Source: Streptomyces sp. NRRL B-1140
GTDB taxonomy: Bacteria > Actinomycetota > Actinomycetes > Streptomycetales > Streptomycetaceae
Length of the DNA: 64,000 bases
Direction: 5' to 3'
Assembly (NCBI RefSeq): GCF_001280065.1
Contig: NZ_LGEA01000036.1
Location: 248,001 to 312,000 of the forward strand
The notes below the pieces were generated by a model. The model searched no databases. It was not told the origin of the DNA and saw only the letters and a list, made by a program, of their open reading frames with translations. Both the position numbers and the translations under genes were made by a program. Shown one piece after another: positions 8,647-19,282 of this stretch (positions are counted from its first letter, which is position 1; each line of letters opens with the position of its first letter).

Positions 8647-10929
8647 TTACTCGTCGGCCGTCGCCGCGGGAAGCGCGGCGCGCGGCCGCTGCCACCCGCG
8701 GGGGCCCCGCGCCCGCAGCCACGCCGTGGTCTCCTCCGGGGGCATGGCTGCAGCGACCAGCCAGCCCTGGACCGCGTCGCAGCCGAGATCGCGCAGGCGT
8801 TCCCAGGTCTCGTCGTCCTCGACGCCCTCGGCGACGACGAGCAGGCCGAGGGAGTGGGCGAGGTCGACCGTGCAGCGCACGATCTCCGCGTCCTCGGCGT
8901 CGACCGCGAGCCGGGCCACGAACGAACGGTCGATCTTCAGCTCGCTCACCGGCAGCCGGCGCAGGTGCACCAGCGAGGAGTAGCCCGTGCCGAAGTCGTC
9001 GAGCGACATCTTCACGCCGTGCGCGGTCAGTTGGTTGAGGGTGTCGGCGGCGCGCTGGGGGTCCTCCAGGAGCACATGCTCCGTGATCTCCAGCTGGAGC
9101 GCTCCCGCCGGGACGCCGTGCCGGGCGAGCCGGGCGGCGACGGAGCCGGCGAAGCCGGGGGTGTGCACATCACGCGGGGAGACGTTCACCGCGACGGGGA
9201 CGAAAAGGCCTTGGTCCCGCCAGCGGGCGACCTGGCCGAGCGCGGTCTCCAGCACGTACTCGGTGAGGTGGGGCATCAGCCCCGAGGACTCGGCGATCGC
9301 TATGAACTCGTCCGGCGGCACCTTGCCCCGCTCGGGGTGCACCCAGCGGACCAGCGCCTCCAGGCCCGCGACCTGCCCGTCGAAGCGGACCTTGGGCTGG
9401 TAGTGCAGATGCACCTCGTGCGCGTCGAGGGCGCGGCGCAGATCGCCCAGCAGGCCGAGGCGGTCGGGGGTGTTGGAGTCGCGCTTGGACTCGTAGACCT
9501 CGACGCCGGTGCGGTCCCGCTTCGCCTGGTACATCGCCACGTCGGCCCGCCGTAGCAGCCCTTCGGCGTCCAGGGCGTGGTCGGGGAAGACGGCGACCCC
9601 GGCACTGGCCTCCAGGACCAGGGTGAGGCCGTCGAGGTCGAGGGGAGAGCTGAGGGCGGCCACGAGGCTGCGGGCGACCCGGGTCGCGGAGGTCGTGGAG
9701 TCGGCGACCGGGAGTAAGACGGCGAACTCGTCCCCGCCGAGCCGGGCGGCCTCCGCCCCGCGCGGCAGCGCCACCCGCAGCCGGTCGGCGATCTGCAACA
9801 GCAGCCGGTCACCGGCGAGATGACCGAGTGTGTCGTTGACCGACCGGAAGCGGTCGAGGTCGATCAGCATCAGGGCGGCTCGGGCGTCGATCCGCTCCGC
9901 GTCGTCCAGCGCGGTCCAGATGCGCTCCAGGAGCCACTGGCGGTTGGGCAGCCCCGTCAGCGGGTCACGCAGTTGCTCCTCCGCCCGGGCCCGGGCGATC
10001 CACAGGGTGGAGTCCAGGGCGATCAGCGGGATGGAGAACAACGGCAGCAGGATGGGCTTGGCCACAGCGACCACGCAGAGCAGCGGCGCGATACCCAGCA
10101 GCGCGACGGCGACCAGGCCCTGCCTGACCAGGGCGGTGCGGGCGACGGTGGGCAGGCCGGGGCGCGGGGCGTGCAGGTACCAGAGCAGCACGCGGGTGAC
10201 CGTCAGGTAGGCGACGGCGACCAGGACGACCTGGGGTGCGGTGGCGAGAGTCCAGGCTGCGGGCTCCGCAGGGGACTCGACGGACGGCACGGTGCCGAAG
10301 ACGCCCAGCACGAGCGCGCCGGCGCCGATGCCGAGGAGGTCGACCGCGCCGTGCAGCACGCCCTGGCGCCAGCGGTTGCGGCGGGCCGTGCCGACCAGCA
10401 CGACGACCGTGAGACTGACCATGCCGGCCGGAACCCAGCCGTAGAGCAGCAGGACGGCGAGGGTGAGGGCGGCTCCCGAACCGGTGCCGCCCCACCAGCG
10501 GGAGCGGCCCAGCATGACGAGGTGACCGACGATGATGCCGGTGAGCACGGCCAGCGACCAGCCGGCCGTGCCGGCCGGGAAGAGCGCGTGGCCGCCGGTG
10601 AAGGCCCGGTAGAAGCCGGCGCCCAGGACGAACCCGGCCGCCGCGACGACGGCCGCGGGCAGCGCGGGCCAGGACTGGTGCCGCTCGCCGTCCGCGTCCG
10701 GACCCGCGCCGGCGGAGCCGGGGGTGTGTTCGACGGTCGGCTGTGCCCCGGGGCCGTCCGCGGCGCGTCCCGCGCCGCCGCCCCCGTCGGGGGTGTACTG
10801 TCCGACGGCGCGCCCCTCCGCACCCGGACGCCCCGCCGACGACACGGCCTCACGGACCGCACGCCATGCGACCGCCATGCGGCGCAGGTGCGGCCGTGAA
10901 CCCTGCGCGGCGCTCTCGGTCGGTTCCAT
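8647..10929 (-). CDS. rmdB: Membrane GGDEF-EAL cyclic-di-GMP protein, RmdB type, with TTA codon
   Basis: This 760-residue protein is a membrane-anchored cyclic-di-GMP enzyme. The start is ATG 10929 (MEPTESAAQ...), because sequence further upstream does not look coding. An Ala/Gly-rich tail (1-85) precedes a membrane domain of about seven or eight helices (90-330). The GGDEF motif is intact at 398-402 and the EAL motif (E524-L526, GLEALVRW) lies in a complete phosphodiesterase domain with DDFGTGYSSL. Context beside ligA and the domain layout match S. coelicolor RmdB (SCO5495), a phosphodiesterase needed for aerial mycelium formation (recalled literature). Leu405, three residues after GGDEF, is encoded by TTA (9715-9717), so translation should depend on the bldA tRNA. 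Confidence 0.9.
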   Translation of the reverse strand: MEPTESAAQGSRPHLRRMAVAWRAVREAVSSAGRPGAEGRAVGQYTPDGGGGAGRAADGPGAQPTVEHTPGSAGAGPDADGERHQSWPALPAAVVAAAGFVLGAGFYRAFTGGHALFPAGTAGWSLAVLTGIIVGHLVMLGRSRWWGGTGSGAALTLAVLLLYGWVPAGMVSLTVVVLVGTARRNRWRQGVLHGAVDLLGIGAGALVLGVFGTVPSVESPAEPAAWTLATAPQVVLVAVAYLTVTRVLLWYLHAPRPGLPTVARTALVRQGLVAVALLGIAPLLCVVAVAKPILLPLFSIPLIALDSTLWIARARAEEQLRDPLTGLPNRQWLLERIWTALDDAERIDARAALMLIDLDRFRSVNDTLGHLAGDRLLLQIADRLRVALPRGAEAARLGGDEFAVLLPVADSTTSATRVARSLVAALSSPLDLDGLTLVLEASAGVAVFPDHALDAEGLLRRADVAMYQAKRDRTGVEVYESKRDSNTPDRLGLLGDLRRALDAHEVHLHYQPKVRFDGQVAGLEALVRWVHPERGKVPPDEFIAIAESSGLMPHLTEYVLETALGQVARWRDQGLFVPVAVNVSPRDVHTPGFAGSVAARLARHGVPAGALQLEITEHVLLEDPQRAADTLNQLTAHGVKMSLDDFGTGYSSLVHLRRLPVSELKIDRSFVARLAVDAEDAEIVRCTVDLAHSLGLLVVAEGVEDDETWERLRDLGCDAVQGWLVAAAMPPEETTAWLRARGPRGWQRPRAALPAATADE

Positions 10930-11141
10930 TCCCGTCCCTCTCACAGCCGGCGGTGCCCCACGCCTCGCGGCCCGGTGCCCGACAACCCTTGGGCGGCCCG
11001 CGTCGGAAAACTCCTCCCCGCGCTCCGTGCGAGCACGAAGATGCCCCGACCGCAGCTGGGCACGGCAGGCGCACATCTCAACACTAGGCCGCAGAAGGCT
11101 TCCACGGGCAGCGGTCGCCGACGGTTGCCCGAATGCGCCCC

Positions 11142-11181
11142 GGCCACCCGTATGCATCTGGTATGCGCCGAACGGGTGGCC
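11142..11181. terminator. Terminator hairpin after ligA
   Basis: A perfect 10-bp inverted repeat (GGCCACCCGT 11142-11151, ACGGGTGGCC 11172-11181) lies just downstream of the ligA stop at 11190. The loop itself holds a smaller ATGC/GCAT pairing. It separates ligA from rmdB on the same strand; the rest of the 260-nt gap (10930-11141) holds no gene and probably the rmdB promoter. Confidence 0.65.
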
Positions 11182-11189
11182 TTCAACCG

Positions 11190-13400
<2,211 letters not shown>

Positions 13401-14408
13401 TTACTCTGGGTTGTCCGCGAGGGATCTCGCAGCCCGGGCGCAGTGCGCGAGAGCCGTGCGCGCGTACCCCGGGGAGGCCCCCGCCAGTCCGCACGCCGGG
13501 GTGACCGTGACCGCCTCCGCGAGAAGCCCCGGAGACAGCCCCAGCCTGCGCCACAGCGTCCTGACACCCATGACGCTACCGGCAGGGTCTGACAATGGGC
13601 CCTCGGTGCCCGGGACGACACCGGTGAAGAGCCGGGTCCCGGCCTCCACGGCCTCTCCGATCGCGTCGTCGTCACGCTCGGTGAGCAGTGAGAAGTCGAA
13701 GGAGACGGCGGCCGCTCCGGCCCGGCGCAGCAGGGCGAACGGCACGTCCGGGGCGCAGGAGTGGACCACGACCGGCCCCGCCGCGTTTACCCCGACGAGG
13801 TCGCGCAGCGTCTGCTCGACGAGCTGCCGGTCGACGGCCCGGTGGGTGCGGTAGCCGCTGGCCGTCTTCACCTGGCCGCGCAGCACGGCGGTGAGGGACG
13901 GCTCGTCGAGCTGGAGGACGAGCTGCGCGCCCGGGATCCGCCGCCGCACCTCGTCGAGATGCAGTCGCAGCCCCTCGGCGAGGGAGGCGGCGAGGTCGCG
14001 GCAGGCCCCGGGGTCGGACAGGGCGGCCTCCCCGCCCCGCAGCTCCAGGTTGGCCGCCAGGGTCCAGGGACCGACGGCCTGGACCTTCAGCGGCCCCTCG
14101 TACTCCTGCGTGAACTCCTCCAGCGCGTCGAGGTCCTCGCCGAGCCAGGAGCGGGCCCGCTTGGTGTCGCGCCCCGGCCGGTCCCCGATCCGCCATCCGC
14201 TGGGCTCCACGCGCGCGTACAGCTCGACGAGCAGGCCGGCGGTCCGTCCGATCATGTCCGCGCCGGGTCCCCGGGCGGGCAGTTCGGGCAGGTAGGGGAA
14301 GTCCTCGAAGGTGCCGGTGACGGTCTTGGCGGCCTCACGGGCGTCGCCGCCCGGCATGGAGCCCACACCGGTGGCGGCGCCGAACCTGAACTGGCTGTTT
14401 TCACTCAC
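13401..14408 (-). CDS. MetE C-terminal-like (cobalamin-independent methionine synthase fold) protein
   Basis: The protein has 335 residues and starts MSENSQFRFGAATGVGSMPGGDAREA. The GSMPGGDA start and the barrel segments VQAVGPWTLAANLEL, LVLQLDEPSLTAVL and VVVHSCAPDVPFALLRRAGAAAVSFDFSL match the UROD/MetE-like family found beside ligA in actinobacteria (for example Rv3015c next to M. tuberculosis ligA, from memory). It is half the length of full MetE, so it is not the housekeeping methionine synthase. The His and Cys of VHSCAP could be zinc ligands. The true methyl donor and acceptor are unknown. The gap to ligA is 15 nt, so the two are probably cotranscribed. Confidence 0.8.
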   Translation of the reverse strand: MSENSQFRFGAATGVGSMPGGDAREAAKTVTGTFEDFPYLPELPARGPGADMIGRTAGLLVELYARVEPSGWRIGDRPGRDTKRARSWLGEDLDALEEFTQEYEGPLKVQAVGPWTLAANLELRGGEAALSDPGACRDLAASLAEGLRLHLDEVRRRIPGAQLVLQLDEPSLTAVLRGQVKTASGYRTHRAVDRQLVEQTLRDLVGVNAAGPVVVHSCAPDVPFALLRRAGAAAVSFDFSLLTERDDDAIGEAVEAGTRLFTGVVPGTEGPLSDPAGSVMGVRTLWRRLGLSPGLLAEAVTVTPACGLAGASPGYARTALAHCARAARSLADNPE

Positions 14409-14439
14409 CGGAGAAGCCTACGCAGCGCCTGCGCCGGGG

Positions 14440-15129
14440 TCAGCCTCCCGGGCGCACCGTCAGGTCGTTGACCTCCGCGTCGCGCGGCAGGTCCAGGGCC
14501 ATGACGATCGTCGTGGCGACCGACTCCGGGTCGATCCACCGCGAGGCGTCGTACTCCTTGCCCTCCTGCTGGTGGACCTTGGCCTGCATGGGGCTGGCGG
14601 TGCGGCCGGGGTAGACCGAGGTGACGCGGACGCCGTTGCCGTGCTCCTCGTGGCGCAGGGAGTCGGCGAGGGCCTTCAGGCCGTGCTTGGAGGCGGCGTA
14701 CGCGGACCAGTCGGCGTGGGCGTTGAGGCCGGCGCCGGAGTTGACGAAGAGCACATGGCCGCGGGCGGCGCGCAGTTGGGGCAGGAAGTGGCGGGTCAGC
14801 TCGGCGGGGGCGATCAGGTTGACGTTGAGCTGGTGACGCCAGGTCTTGGGGGTGAGCTCGCCGACCGGGCCGAGGTCGACGACGCCGGCGATGTGCAGCA
14901 GCGAGTCCACGCGGTCCGGCAGCGACTGGTGGGAGAAGGCCCAGGAGAGCCGGTCCGGGTCGTCGAGGTCTCCGACCAGGGTCCTGGCCCCGGGGAACTC
15001 GGCCGCCAGCTCCTTGGCGCGGCCCGCGTCGCGCGCGTGCAGCACGAGCTCGTCCCCGCGCGCGTGCAGGCGGCGGGCCACGGCCGCGCCGATGCCGGAG
15101 CCGGCTCCGGTGATCACATGAGTAGCCAT
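14440..15129 (-). CDS. Short-chain dehydrogenase/reductase
   Basis: This SDR has 229 residues from ATG 15129. The cofactor loop TGAGSGIGAAVARRL (7-21) is the classical TGxxxGIG motif. NAG is replaced by HIAG (about 82-85). The catalytic Ser (FVNSGAG), Tyr and Lys (YAASKHG) are intact. An upstream frame extension to 15231 runs into repeated sequence and is ignored. The gene ends 31 nt before the MetE-like gene and may be cotranscribed with it. The substrate is unknown. Confidence 0.9.
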   Translation of the reverse strand: MATHVITGAGSGIGAAVARRLHARGDELVLHARDAGRAKELAAEFPGARTLVGDLDDPDRLSWAFSHQSLPDRVDSLLHIAGVVDLGPVGELTPKTWRHQLNVNLIAPAELTRHFLPQLRAARGHVLFVNSGAGLNAHADWSAYAASKHGLKALADSLRHEEHGNGVRVTSVYPGRTASPMQAKVHQQEGKEYDASRWIDPESVATTIVMALDLPRDAEVNDLTVRPGG

Positions 15130-15152
15130 GCCGCCATGCTCGCATCGGCACC

Positions 15153-15360
15153 GCGTCACCCGGTGCCCCGGCTCCCCCGCCGTGCGCGCATCAGGGGCCG
15201 GCTCACTCGACAACCGGGCCCCGCCATGCACCCGTCACGGACGGCTCACCCGATACCCAAGCCCCCGCCGAGCGCCCATCGGCGGGCGGACGACTCACTC
15301 GACGCCCGGGCTCGCCCGCGATGCGCGCACCCCGGGGCGGCTCATTCGATGCCCTGGCTC
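15153..15360. repeat. Degenerate ~47-bp tandem repeats copying the 3' end of the LOG gene
   Basis: Five related units start at about 15153, 15200, 15243, 15292 and 15339, spaced 47, 43, 49 and 47 bp. Each begins G(G/A/C)(C/G)TCA(C/T)(C/T)CG, followed by a GCCC-GG-CTC core and, in three units, TGCGCGCA or close to it. The last unit contains the true LOG stop codon (15342-15344). Read on the minus strand, each upstream unit repeats a GGGC-TCGA-TGA block, that is, the last LOG codons plus stop. The whole SDR-LOG gap consists of these units. The divergence (roughly 65-75% by eye) indicates old duplications. Confidence 0.7.
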
Positions 15361-15881
15361 TCCTCCAGGTACGCCAGCGCCCCCACCGGCTCCTCGGCGA
15401 AGAACACCAGGTCGGTGAGCGGCCGGGGCAGGAAACCCTCGGTGTCCATGCGGCGGAACTGCTCCTTCAGGCCGTCGTAGAAGCCCGCGGTGTTGAGCAG
15501 GACCACCGGCTTGTCGGTGTGCCCGTGCTTCTTCAGCTCCAGGATCTCGGTCGCCTCGTCGAGCGTGCCCGTGCCGCCGACCATGATCACCACGGCGTCG
15601 GCCTTCTCCAGCAGCAGCTTCTTGCGCTCGGCGAGGTCCTTGGCGACGACCATCTCGTCGACGCCCGGGCGGGCCTTGGCCGCGAGGAACCGCACGGAGA
15701 CGCCGGCCAGCCGGCCGCCCGCCTCCTGCACCCCGTCGGCGACCACCTTCATGAGGCCGACGTCGGAGCCGCCCCAGACGAGCGTGTGGCCGCCCTTGCC
15801 CAGCAGTTCGGCGAACTCCCGCGCGGGGCGGGTGTAGCGCTCGTCGAGGTCGGCGGCGGACAGGAAGACACAGATGTTCAT
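15342..15881 (-). CDS. LOG-family (TIGR00730) nucleoside-5'-monophosphate phosphoribohydrolase-like protein
   Basis: This 179-residue protein starts at ATG 15881, overlapping the upstream methyltransferase stop as ATGA. The Rossmann-like fold carries the LOG signature: VVAKDLAERKKLLLEKAD followed by MVGGTGTLDE, which fits the GGxGTxxE motif of cytokinin-activating LOG enzymes. Those enzymes cleave N6-substituted adenine ribotides into free base and ribose 5-phosphate. Actinobacterial LOG proteins may instead act on AMP. The C-terminus ends SQGIE, and this end is repeated in degenerate form downstream. It is translationally coupled to a methyltransferase. Confidence 0.87.
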   Translation of the reverse strand: MNICVFLSAADLDERYTRPAREFAELLGKGGHTLVWGGSDVGLMKVVADGVQEAGGRLAGVSVRFLAAKARPGVDEMVVAKDLAERKKLLLEKADAVVIMVGGTGTLDEATEILELKKHGHTDKPVVLLNTAGFYDGLKEQFRRMDTEGFLPRPLTDLVFFAEEPVGALAYLEESQGIE

Positions 15882-16681
15882 GAGCCCACCGTACGGGCCC
15901 GGTCCCCCGTCGCGGTGACCCGCATTTTCGACTGCCGGTGCGGCAGGCGCTCCCAGTCGTCCATGAACCGGGCGTCCAGGCCGTGCTGCGCGGCGAGGTC
16001 GGTGAGCGTGCGGGTGCGGTAGTAGAAGTCCTCGTGCAGGACCTGGTGTTCCTCGCCCTCGGTGCGGTCGAAGGTGAAGTCGAAGAAGCCGCCGGGTGCG
16101 AGGATCCGCCCGACGTGGGCGAAGCACTCCTCGATGACGTGCAGCGGCGAGTGCGAGAAGACGCTGTGCGCGTGCACGACGTCGAAGTGGGCGTCGGGCA
16201 GGAAGGCGAAGGTGAGGTCGCCGGCGAGCGCCAGGTAGGGAAGTTTGGGCTGGAGCTTCTCCGCCACGAGGGTCTCCTGGGCGGCGAGCAGGATGTGCGG
16301 CGAGATGTCGATGCCGTAGTAGTGCCCGGTGTCGAGGTGGTCGATGAACAGCCGCCCGGCGCGCAGGTTGCCGCAGCCGATCTCCAGCATCCGGTGGTGC
16401 GGCCGCAGGCCGTGGCCCACCAGGTAGTCGAACTGCATGCGGCCGATCCGCGCCCACTGTTCGCGCGAGGGGTTGTGTCCCACCGCCGCCTCGGTGCTGC
16501 GGGCCGCGTCCGAGGCCATGACGGCCCGGTAGTACGCGATGTGGTCGGGGTGGCGCAGCCGCAGCCAGGCGTCCCGCACCGCGCGCCGGGCGTGGGCGGG
16601 CACGCGCTCGGGGTGGCGCACGGCGTACCGGACCTGGTGGAGCAGGCGGGAGCGGTTTCCGGCCGGTTCCGTGGCACGCAT
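15878..16681 (-). CDS. SAM-dependent methyltransferase upstream of LOG gene
   Basis: The protein has 267 residues from ATG 16681. The first 95 are basic and helical (HPERVPAHARRAVRDAW...). The Rossmann core starts with motif I MLEIGCGNLRAGRLFI, then YGIDISPHILLAA (acidic end of strand 2) and a motif IV region DAHFDVVHAHSVFSHS. LAPGGFFDFTF is motif VI. The stop overlaps the LOG start by ATGA, so the two are coupled. The substrate is unknown. The arrangement recalls the paired methyltransferase and LOG genes of the Rhodococcus fascians cytokinin operon, but that link is speculative. Confidence 0.85.
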   Translation of the reverse strand: MRATEPAGNRSRLLHQVRYAVRHPERVPAHARRAVRDAWLRLRHPDHIAYYRAVMASDAARSTEAAVGHNPSREQWARIGRMQFDYLVGHGLRPHHRMLEIGCGNLRAGRLFIDHLDTGHYYGIDISPHILLAAQETLVAEKLQPKLPYLALAGDLTFAFLPDAHFDVVHAHSVFSHSPLHVIEECFAHVGRILAPGGFFDFTFDRTEGEEHQVLHEDFYYRTRTLTDLAAQHGLDARFMDDWERLPHRQSKMRVTATGDRARTVGS

Positions 16682-16761
16682 GGGGGCCTCCTGCGGCGAG
16701 GGAAGAACTCCGCTTCAGCGTGCGCTGTACCGGTGGAGTCGGCTACCCGAGGAGGGCGATC

Positions 16762-17085
16762 GTGACCCGAGGACATCGCATCACCGTCGAGCGGAGTGAC
16801 GGGCGCGTGCGCGTGGTGCACGGCGGGCAGGTGCTGGCCGAGAGCGAGAGGTCGCTGGTGCTGCGCGAGACGGGCTGTCCCGAGCGGTACTACATCCCGG
16901 CCGAGGACGTGCGCCTCGACCTGCTGACACCGTCCGGTACACAGACCTACTGCCCGTTCAAGGGCACCGCGTCCTACTGGTCACTGCCGGACGCGGCGGA
17001 CCTCGTCTGGGCGTATCCCGACCCCAAACCGGACGTCGCCGAGATCAAGGACCACCTGTGCTTCTACGAAGTGGAAGTGCTCTGA
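16762..17085 (+). CDS. DUF427-domain protein
   Basis: This protein has 107 residues from GTG 16762, chosen because GGAGGG lies 7 nt upstream; an in-frame ATG at 16720 has no ribosome site. The family signature is complete: VRVVHGGQVLAESERSLVLRE, then YYIPAEDVRLDLL, then TYCPFKGTASYWSL and WAYPDPKPDVAEIKDHLCFY. DUF427 proteins are small all-beta proteins common in actinobacteria and fungi, without a proven activity; the conserved Cys-Pro-x-Lys-Gly and Trp residues suggest a ligand pocket. It diverges from the methyltransferase-LOG pair. Confidence 0.88.
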   Translation: MTRGHRITVERSDGRVRVVHGGQVLAESERSLVLRETGCPERYYIPAEDVRLDLLTPSGTQTYCPFKGTASYWSLPDAADLVWAYPDPKPDVAEIKDHLCFYEVEVL

Positions 17086-17140
17086 TCGGCTGACGCGCCG
17101 CCCGCTTCACCGATGAAGTCCGCGCCGTGCGGCAGTCTGC

Positions 17141-17929
17141 ATGAGCATGGACAAGAAGATCCTTTCGCGCGACGGCACCCGCATCGCCTACGAGAGCACC
17201 GGACGCGGCCCCGCGGTCGTCCTGGTGAGCGGCGCGATGTCGACGGGCGGCACTCTGGCGCCGCTGGCCGTGTCACTGTCGGAGCGTTTCCAGGCCGTGG
17301 TGTACGACCGGCGGGGCCGCGGCGCCAGCGGTGACACCGCGCCCTACGCCGTGGAGCGTGAGGTCGAGGACCTGGCCGCCGTGATCGAGGCCGTGGGCGG
17401 CGAGGCGCTGCTCTACGGCATCTCCTCGGGCGGGGCGCTGGCGCTCCAGGCGGCCGCGAGCGGGCTGCCGGTGCGGCGCGTGGCCGTCTACGAGACACCG
17501 TTCGCGATGTCGGAGGAGGGCGCCAGGGAGCGTGCCGAATACACCCGGCGGCTGACGGAGGCGCTCGGCGAGGGACGGCGCGGGGAAGCGGTCGAACTGT
17601 TCCTGCGGCTGACAGGTCTCGCCGAGAGCATGATCCAGGGCGCCCGCCAGTCCCCCATGTGGGCCGGGATGGAGGCGATGGCCCCGAGCCTCGCCTACGA
17701 CGACGCCGTGATGGGCGACGGCACCGTCCCCCGCTCCCGGCTGGGCTCGGTCGGCGTCCCCGTCCTGGCGGTGGCGGGCGACGCGAGCCCCGAGTGGCTG
17801 CGCGAGGCGGCCCGGGCGATCGCGGAATCGGTCCCCGAGGGCAGCTACCGCGCGCTCCAGGGGCAGACGCACATGGTCGAGCCGAACGTCCTGGCGCCGG
17901 TGCTCACCGAGTTCTTCAGCCGGGACTGA
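17141..17929 (+). CDS. Alpha/beta-hydrolase
   Basis: This 262-residue hydrolase starts at ATG 17141; a second ATG at 17147 is also possible. The oxyanion region is VVLVSGAMSTGG, and the nucleophile elbow GISSGG (about 101-106) holds the catalytic Ser. The acid is probably Asp210 in VAGDASPEWL and the His lies in GQTHMV (about residue 245). The family is the Abhydrolase_1/6 type with a short lid (about 120-190). There is no signal peptide, so it acts in the cytoplasm. The gene is monocistronic, followed by hairpins. The ester or amide substrate is unknown. Confidence 0.88.
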   Translation: MSMDKKILSRDGTRIAYESTGRGPAVVLVSGAMSTGGTLAPLAVSLSERFQAVVYDRRGRGASGDTAPYAVEREVEDLAAVIEAVGGEALLYGISSGGALALQAAASGLPVRRVAVYETPFAMSEEGARERAEYTRRLTEALGEGRRGEAVELFLRLTGLAESMIQGARQSPMWAGMEAMAPSLAYDDAVMGDGTVPRSRLGSVGVPVLAVAGDASPEWLREAARAIAESVPEGSYRALQGQTHMVEPNVLAPVLTEFFSRD

Positions 17930-17946
17930 GCCGGGCGGCGCGGGGC

Positions 17947-17969
17947 CCCCGCTCGTCACGGGAGCGGGG
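17947..17969. terminator. Terminator hairpin after alpha/beta-hydrolase gene
   Basis: An 8-bp G+C-only stem (CCCCGCTC 17947-17954, GAGCGGGG 17962-17969) with a 7-nt loop starts 18 nt after the hydrolase stop. A second hairpin follows at 18010-18030. Confidence 0.65.
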
Positions 17970-18009
17970 CACTGGCCCGTCGGCAGTGCGTCACGGGGGC
18001 ACGGGGCTC

Positions 18010-18030
18010 GCCCCTGCCACGAAAAGGGGC
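18010..18030. terminator. Second hairpin between convergent genes
   Basis: GCCCCT (18010-18015) pairs with AGGGGC (18025-18030) around an A-rich loop. It lies 63 nt downstream of the mnmA stop on the opposite strand, so it may end mnmA transcription. Confidence 0.5.
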
Positions 18031-18092
18031 ACGGGTCACACGCGCCTCACGCAGGCACGCGGGTGTGAGGGGCGCACGCCCCGCGCTCCGGA

Positions 18093-19223
18093 TCAGGCCA
18101 CGCCCGCCGTCGCCCGGGTCGTCGAGGCGATCGTCGCCGAGCCCACCACACGCGTGCCGTCGTACAGCACGATCGCCTGGCCGGGGGCGACACCGCGGAC
18201 GGGCTCGGTGAAGGTGACCTCCAAGGAGCCGTCGACGACTTCGGCGCTCACCTCGGTCTCGCCGCCGTGGGCACGCAGCTGAGCCGTGTAGGTGCCGGGG
18301 CCGGCGGGGGCGGCGCCGCACCAGCGGGGCTTGATCGCGGTGAGGGCGCTGACGTCCAGGGCGGACGCCGGACCGACGGTCACCGTGTTGTCGACCGGCG
18401 AGATGTCGAGGACGTAGCGCGGCTTGCCGTCGGGGGCCGGGGTGCCGATGCGCAGGCCCTTGCGCTGGCCGATGGTGAAGCCGTACGCGCCCTCGTGGGT
18501 GCCGACCTTGGTGCCGGACTCGTCGACGATGTCGCCCTCGGAGCGGCCGAGCCGGTTCGCGAGGAAGCCCTGGGTGTCGCCGTCGGCGATGAAGCAGATG
18601 TCGTGCGAGTCGGGCTTCTTGGCCACGGCCAGGCCCCTGCGCTCGGCCTCGGCGCGGATCTCGTCCTTGGTGGTGACGGTGTCGCCGAGCGGGAACATCG
18701 CGTGGGCGAGCTGCCGGTCGTCCAGCACGCCGAGGACGTAGGACTGGTCCTTGGCCATGTCGGAGGCGCGGTGCAGCTCGCGGGTGCCGTCCTCGCGCAC
18801 GATCACCTGGGCGTAGTGGCCCGTGCAGACCGCGTCGAAGCCGAGCGCGAGCGCCTTGTCGAGGAGCGCGGCGAACTTGATCTTCTCGTTGCAGCGCAGG
18901 CAGGGGTTGGGGGTGCGGCCGGCCTCGTACTCGGCGACGAAGTCCTCGACGACGTCCTCGCGGAAGCGGTCGGCGAGGTCCCACACGTAGAACGGGATGC
19001 CGATGACGTCGGCGGCGCGGCGGGCGTCGCGGGAGTCCTCGATGGTGCAGCAGCCCCGCGCGCCGGTCCGGAAGGATTGGGGATTGGCGGAGAGCGCGAG
19101 GTGGACGCCGGTCACGTCGTGGCCCGCTTCGGCCGCGCGGGCGGCGGCGACGGCGGAGTCGACTCCGCCGGACATGGCGGCCAGGACGCGGAGGGGACGG
19201 GGGCGCTGCGGGGTCTCAGTCAT
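18093..19223 (-). CDS. mnmA: tRNA-specific 2-thiouridylase
   Basis: MnmA (376 residues) thiolates U34 of tRNA-Lys, -Glu and -Gln, using ATP and persulfide sulfur. The PP-loop [14 protein letters not shown] (15-28) binds ATP. Cys111 (RCNEKIKF) and Cys210 ([10 protein letters not shown]) are the two catalytic cysteines, and both are present. The C-terminal beta-barrel segments ([28 protein letters not shown]) bind tRNA. The cysteine desulfurase that would supply sulfur lies about 0.8 kb upstream on the same strand, separated only by an oppositely oriented amidase gene. Length is normal. Confidence 0.96.
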   Translation of the reverse strand: MTETPQRPRPLRVLAAMSGGVDSAVAAARAAEAGHDVTGVHLALSANPQSFRTGARGCCTIEDSRDARRAADVIGIPFYVWDLADRFREDVVEDFVAEYEAGRTPNPCLRCNEKIKFAALLDKALALGFDAVCTGHYAQVIVREDGTRELHRASDMAKDQSYVLGVLDDRQLAHAMFPLGDTVTTKDEIRAEAERRGLAVAKKPDSHDICFIADGDTQGFLANRLGRSEGDIVDESGTKVGTHEGAYGFTIGQRKGLRIGTPAPDGKPRYVLDISPVDNTVTVGPASALDVSALTAIKPRWCGAAPAGPGTYTAQLRAHGGETEVSAEVVDGSLEVTFTEPVRGVAPGQAIVLYDGTRVVGSATIASTTRATAGVA

Positions 19224-19282
19224 AACCCTTCCAGGGTACGGGGCGCGGGAACCGGGGCCGCCGGGTATCCGTTGTCGATCAC

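Noticed and set aside
15153..15360. CRISPR array
   Set aside because: The repeats are degenerate, not separated by unique spacers, and include coding sequence of the LOG gene. No cas genes are near.
17930..18092. GTCACGGG/GCACGGGG short repeats as a regulatory array
   Set aside because: They are short, G+C-rich and best explained by two adjacent terminator hairpins.
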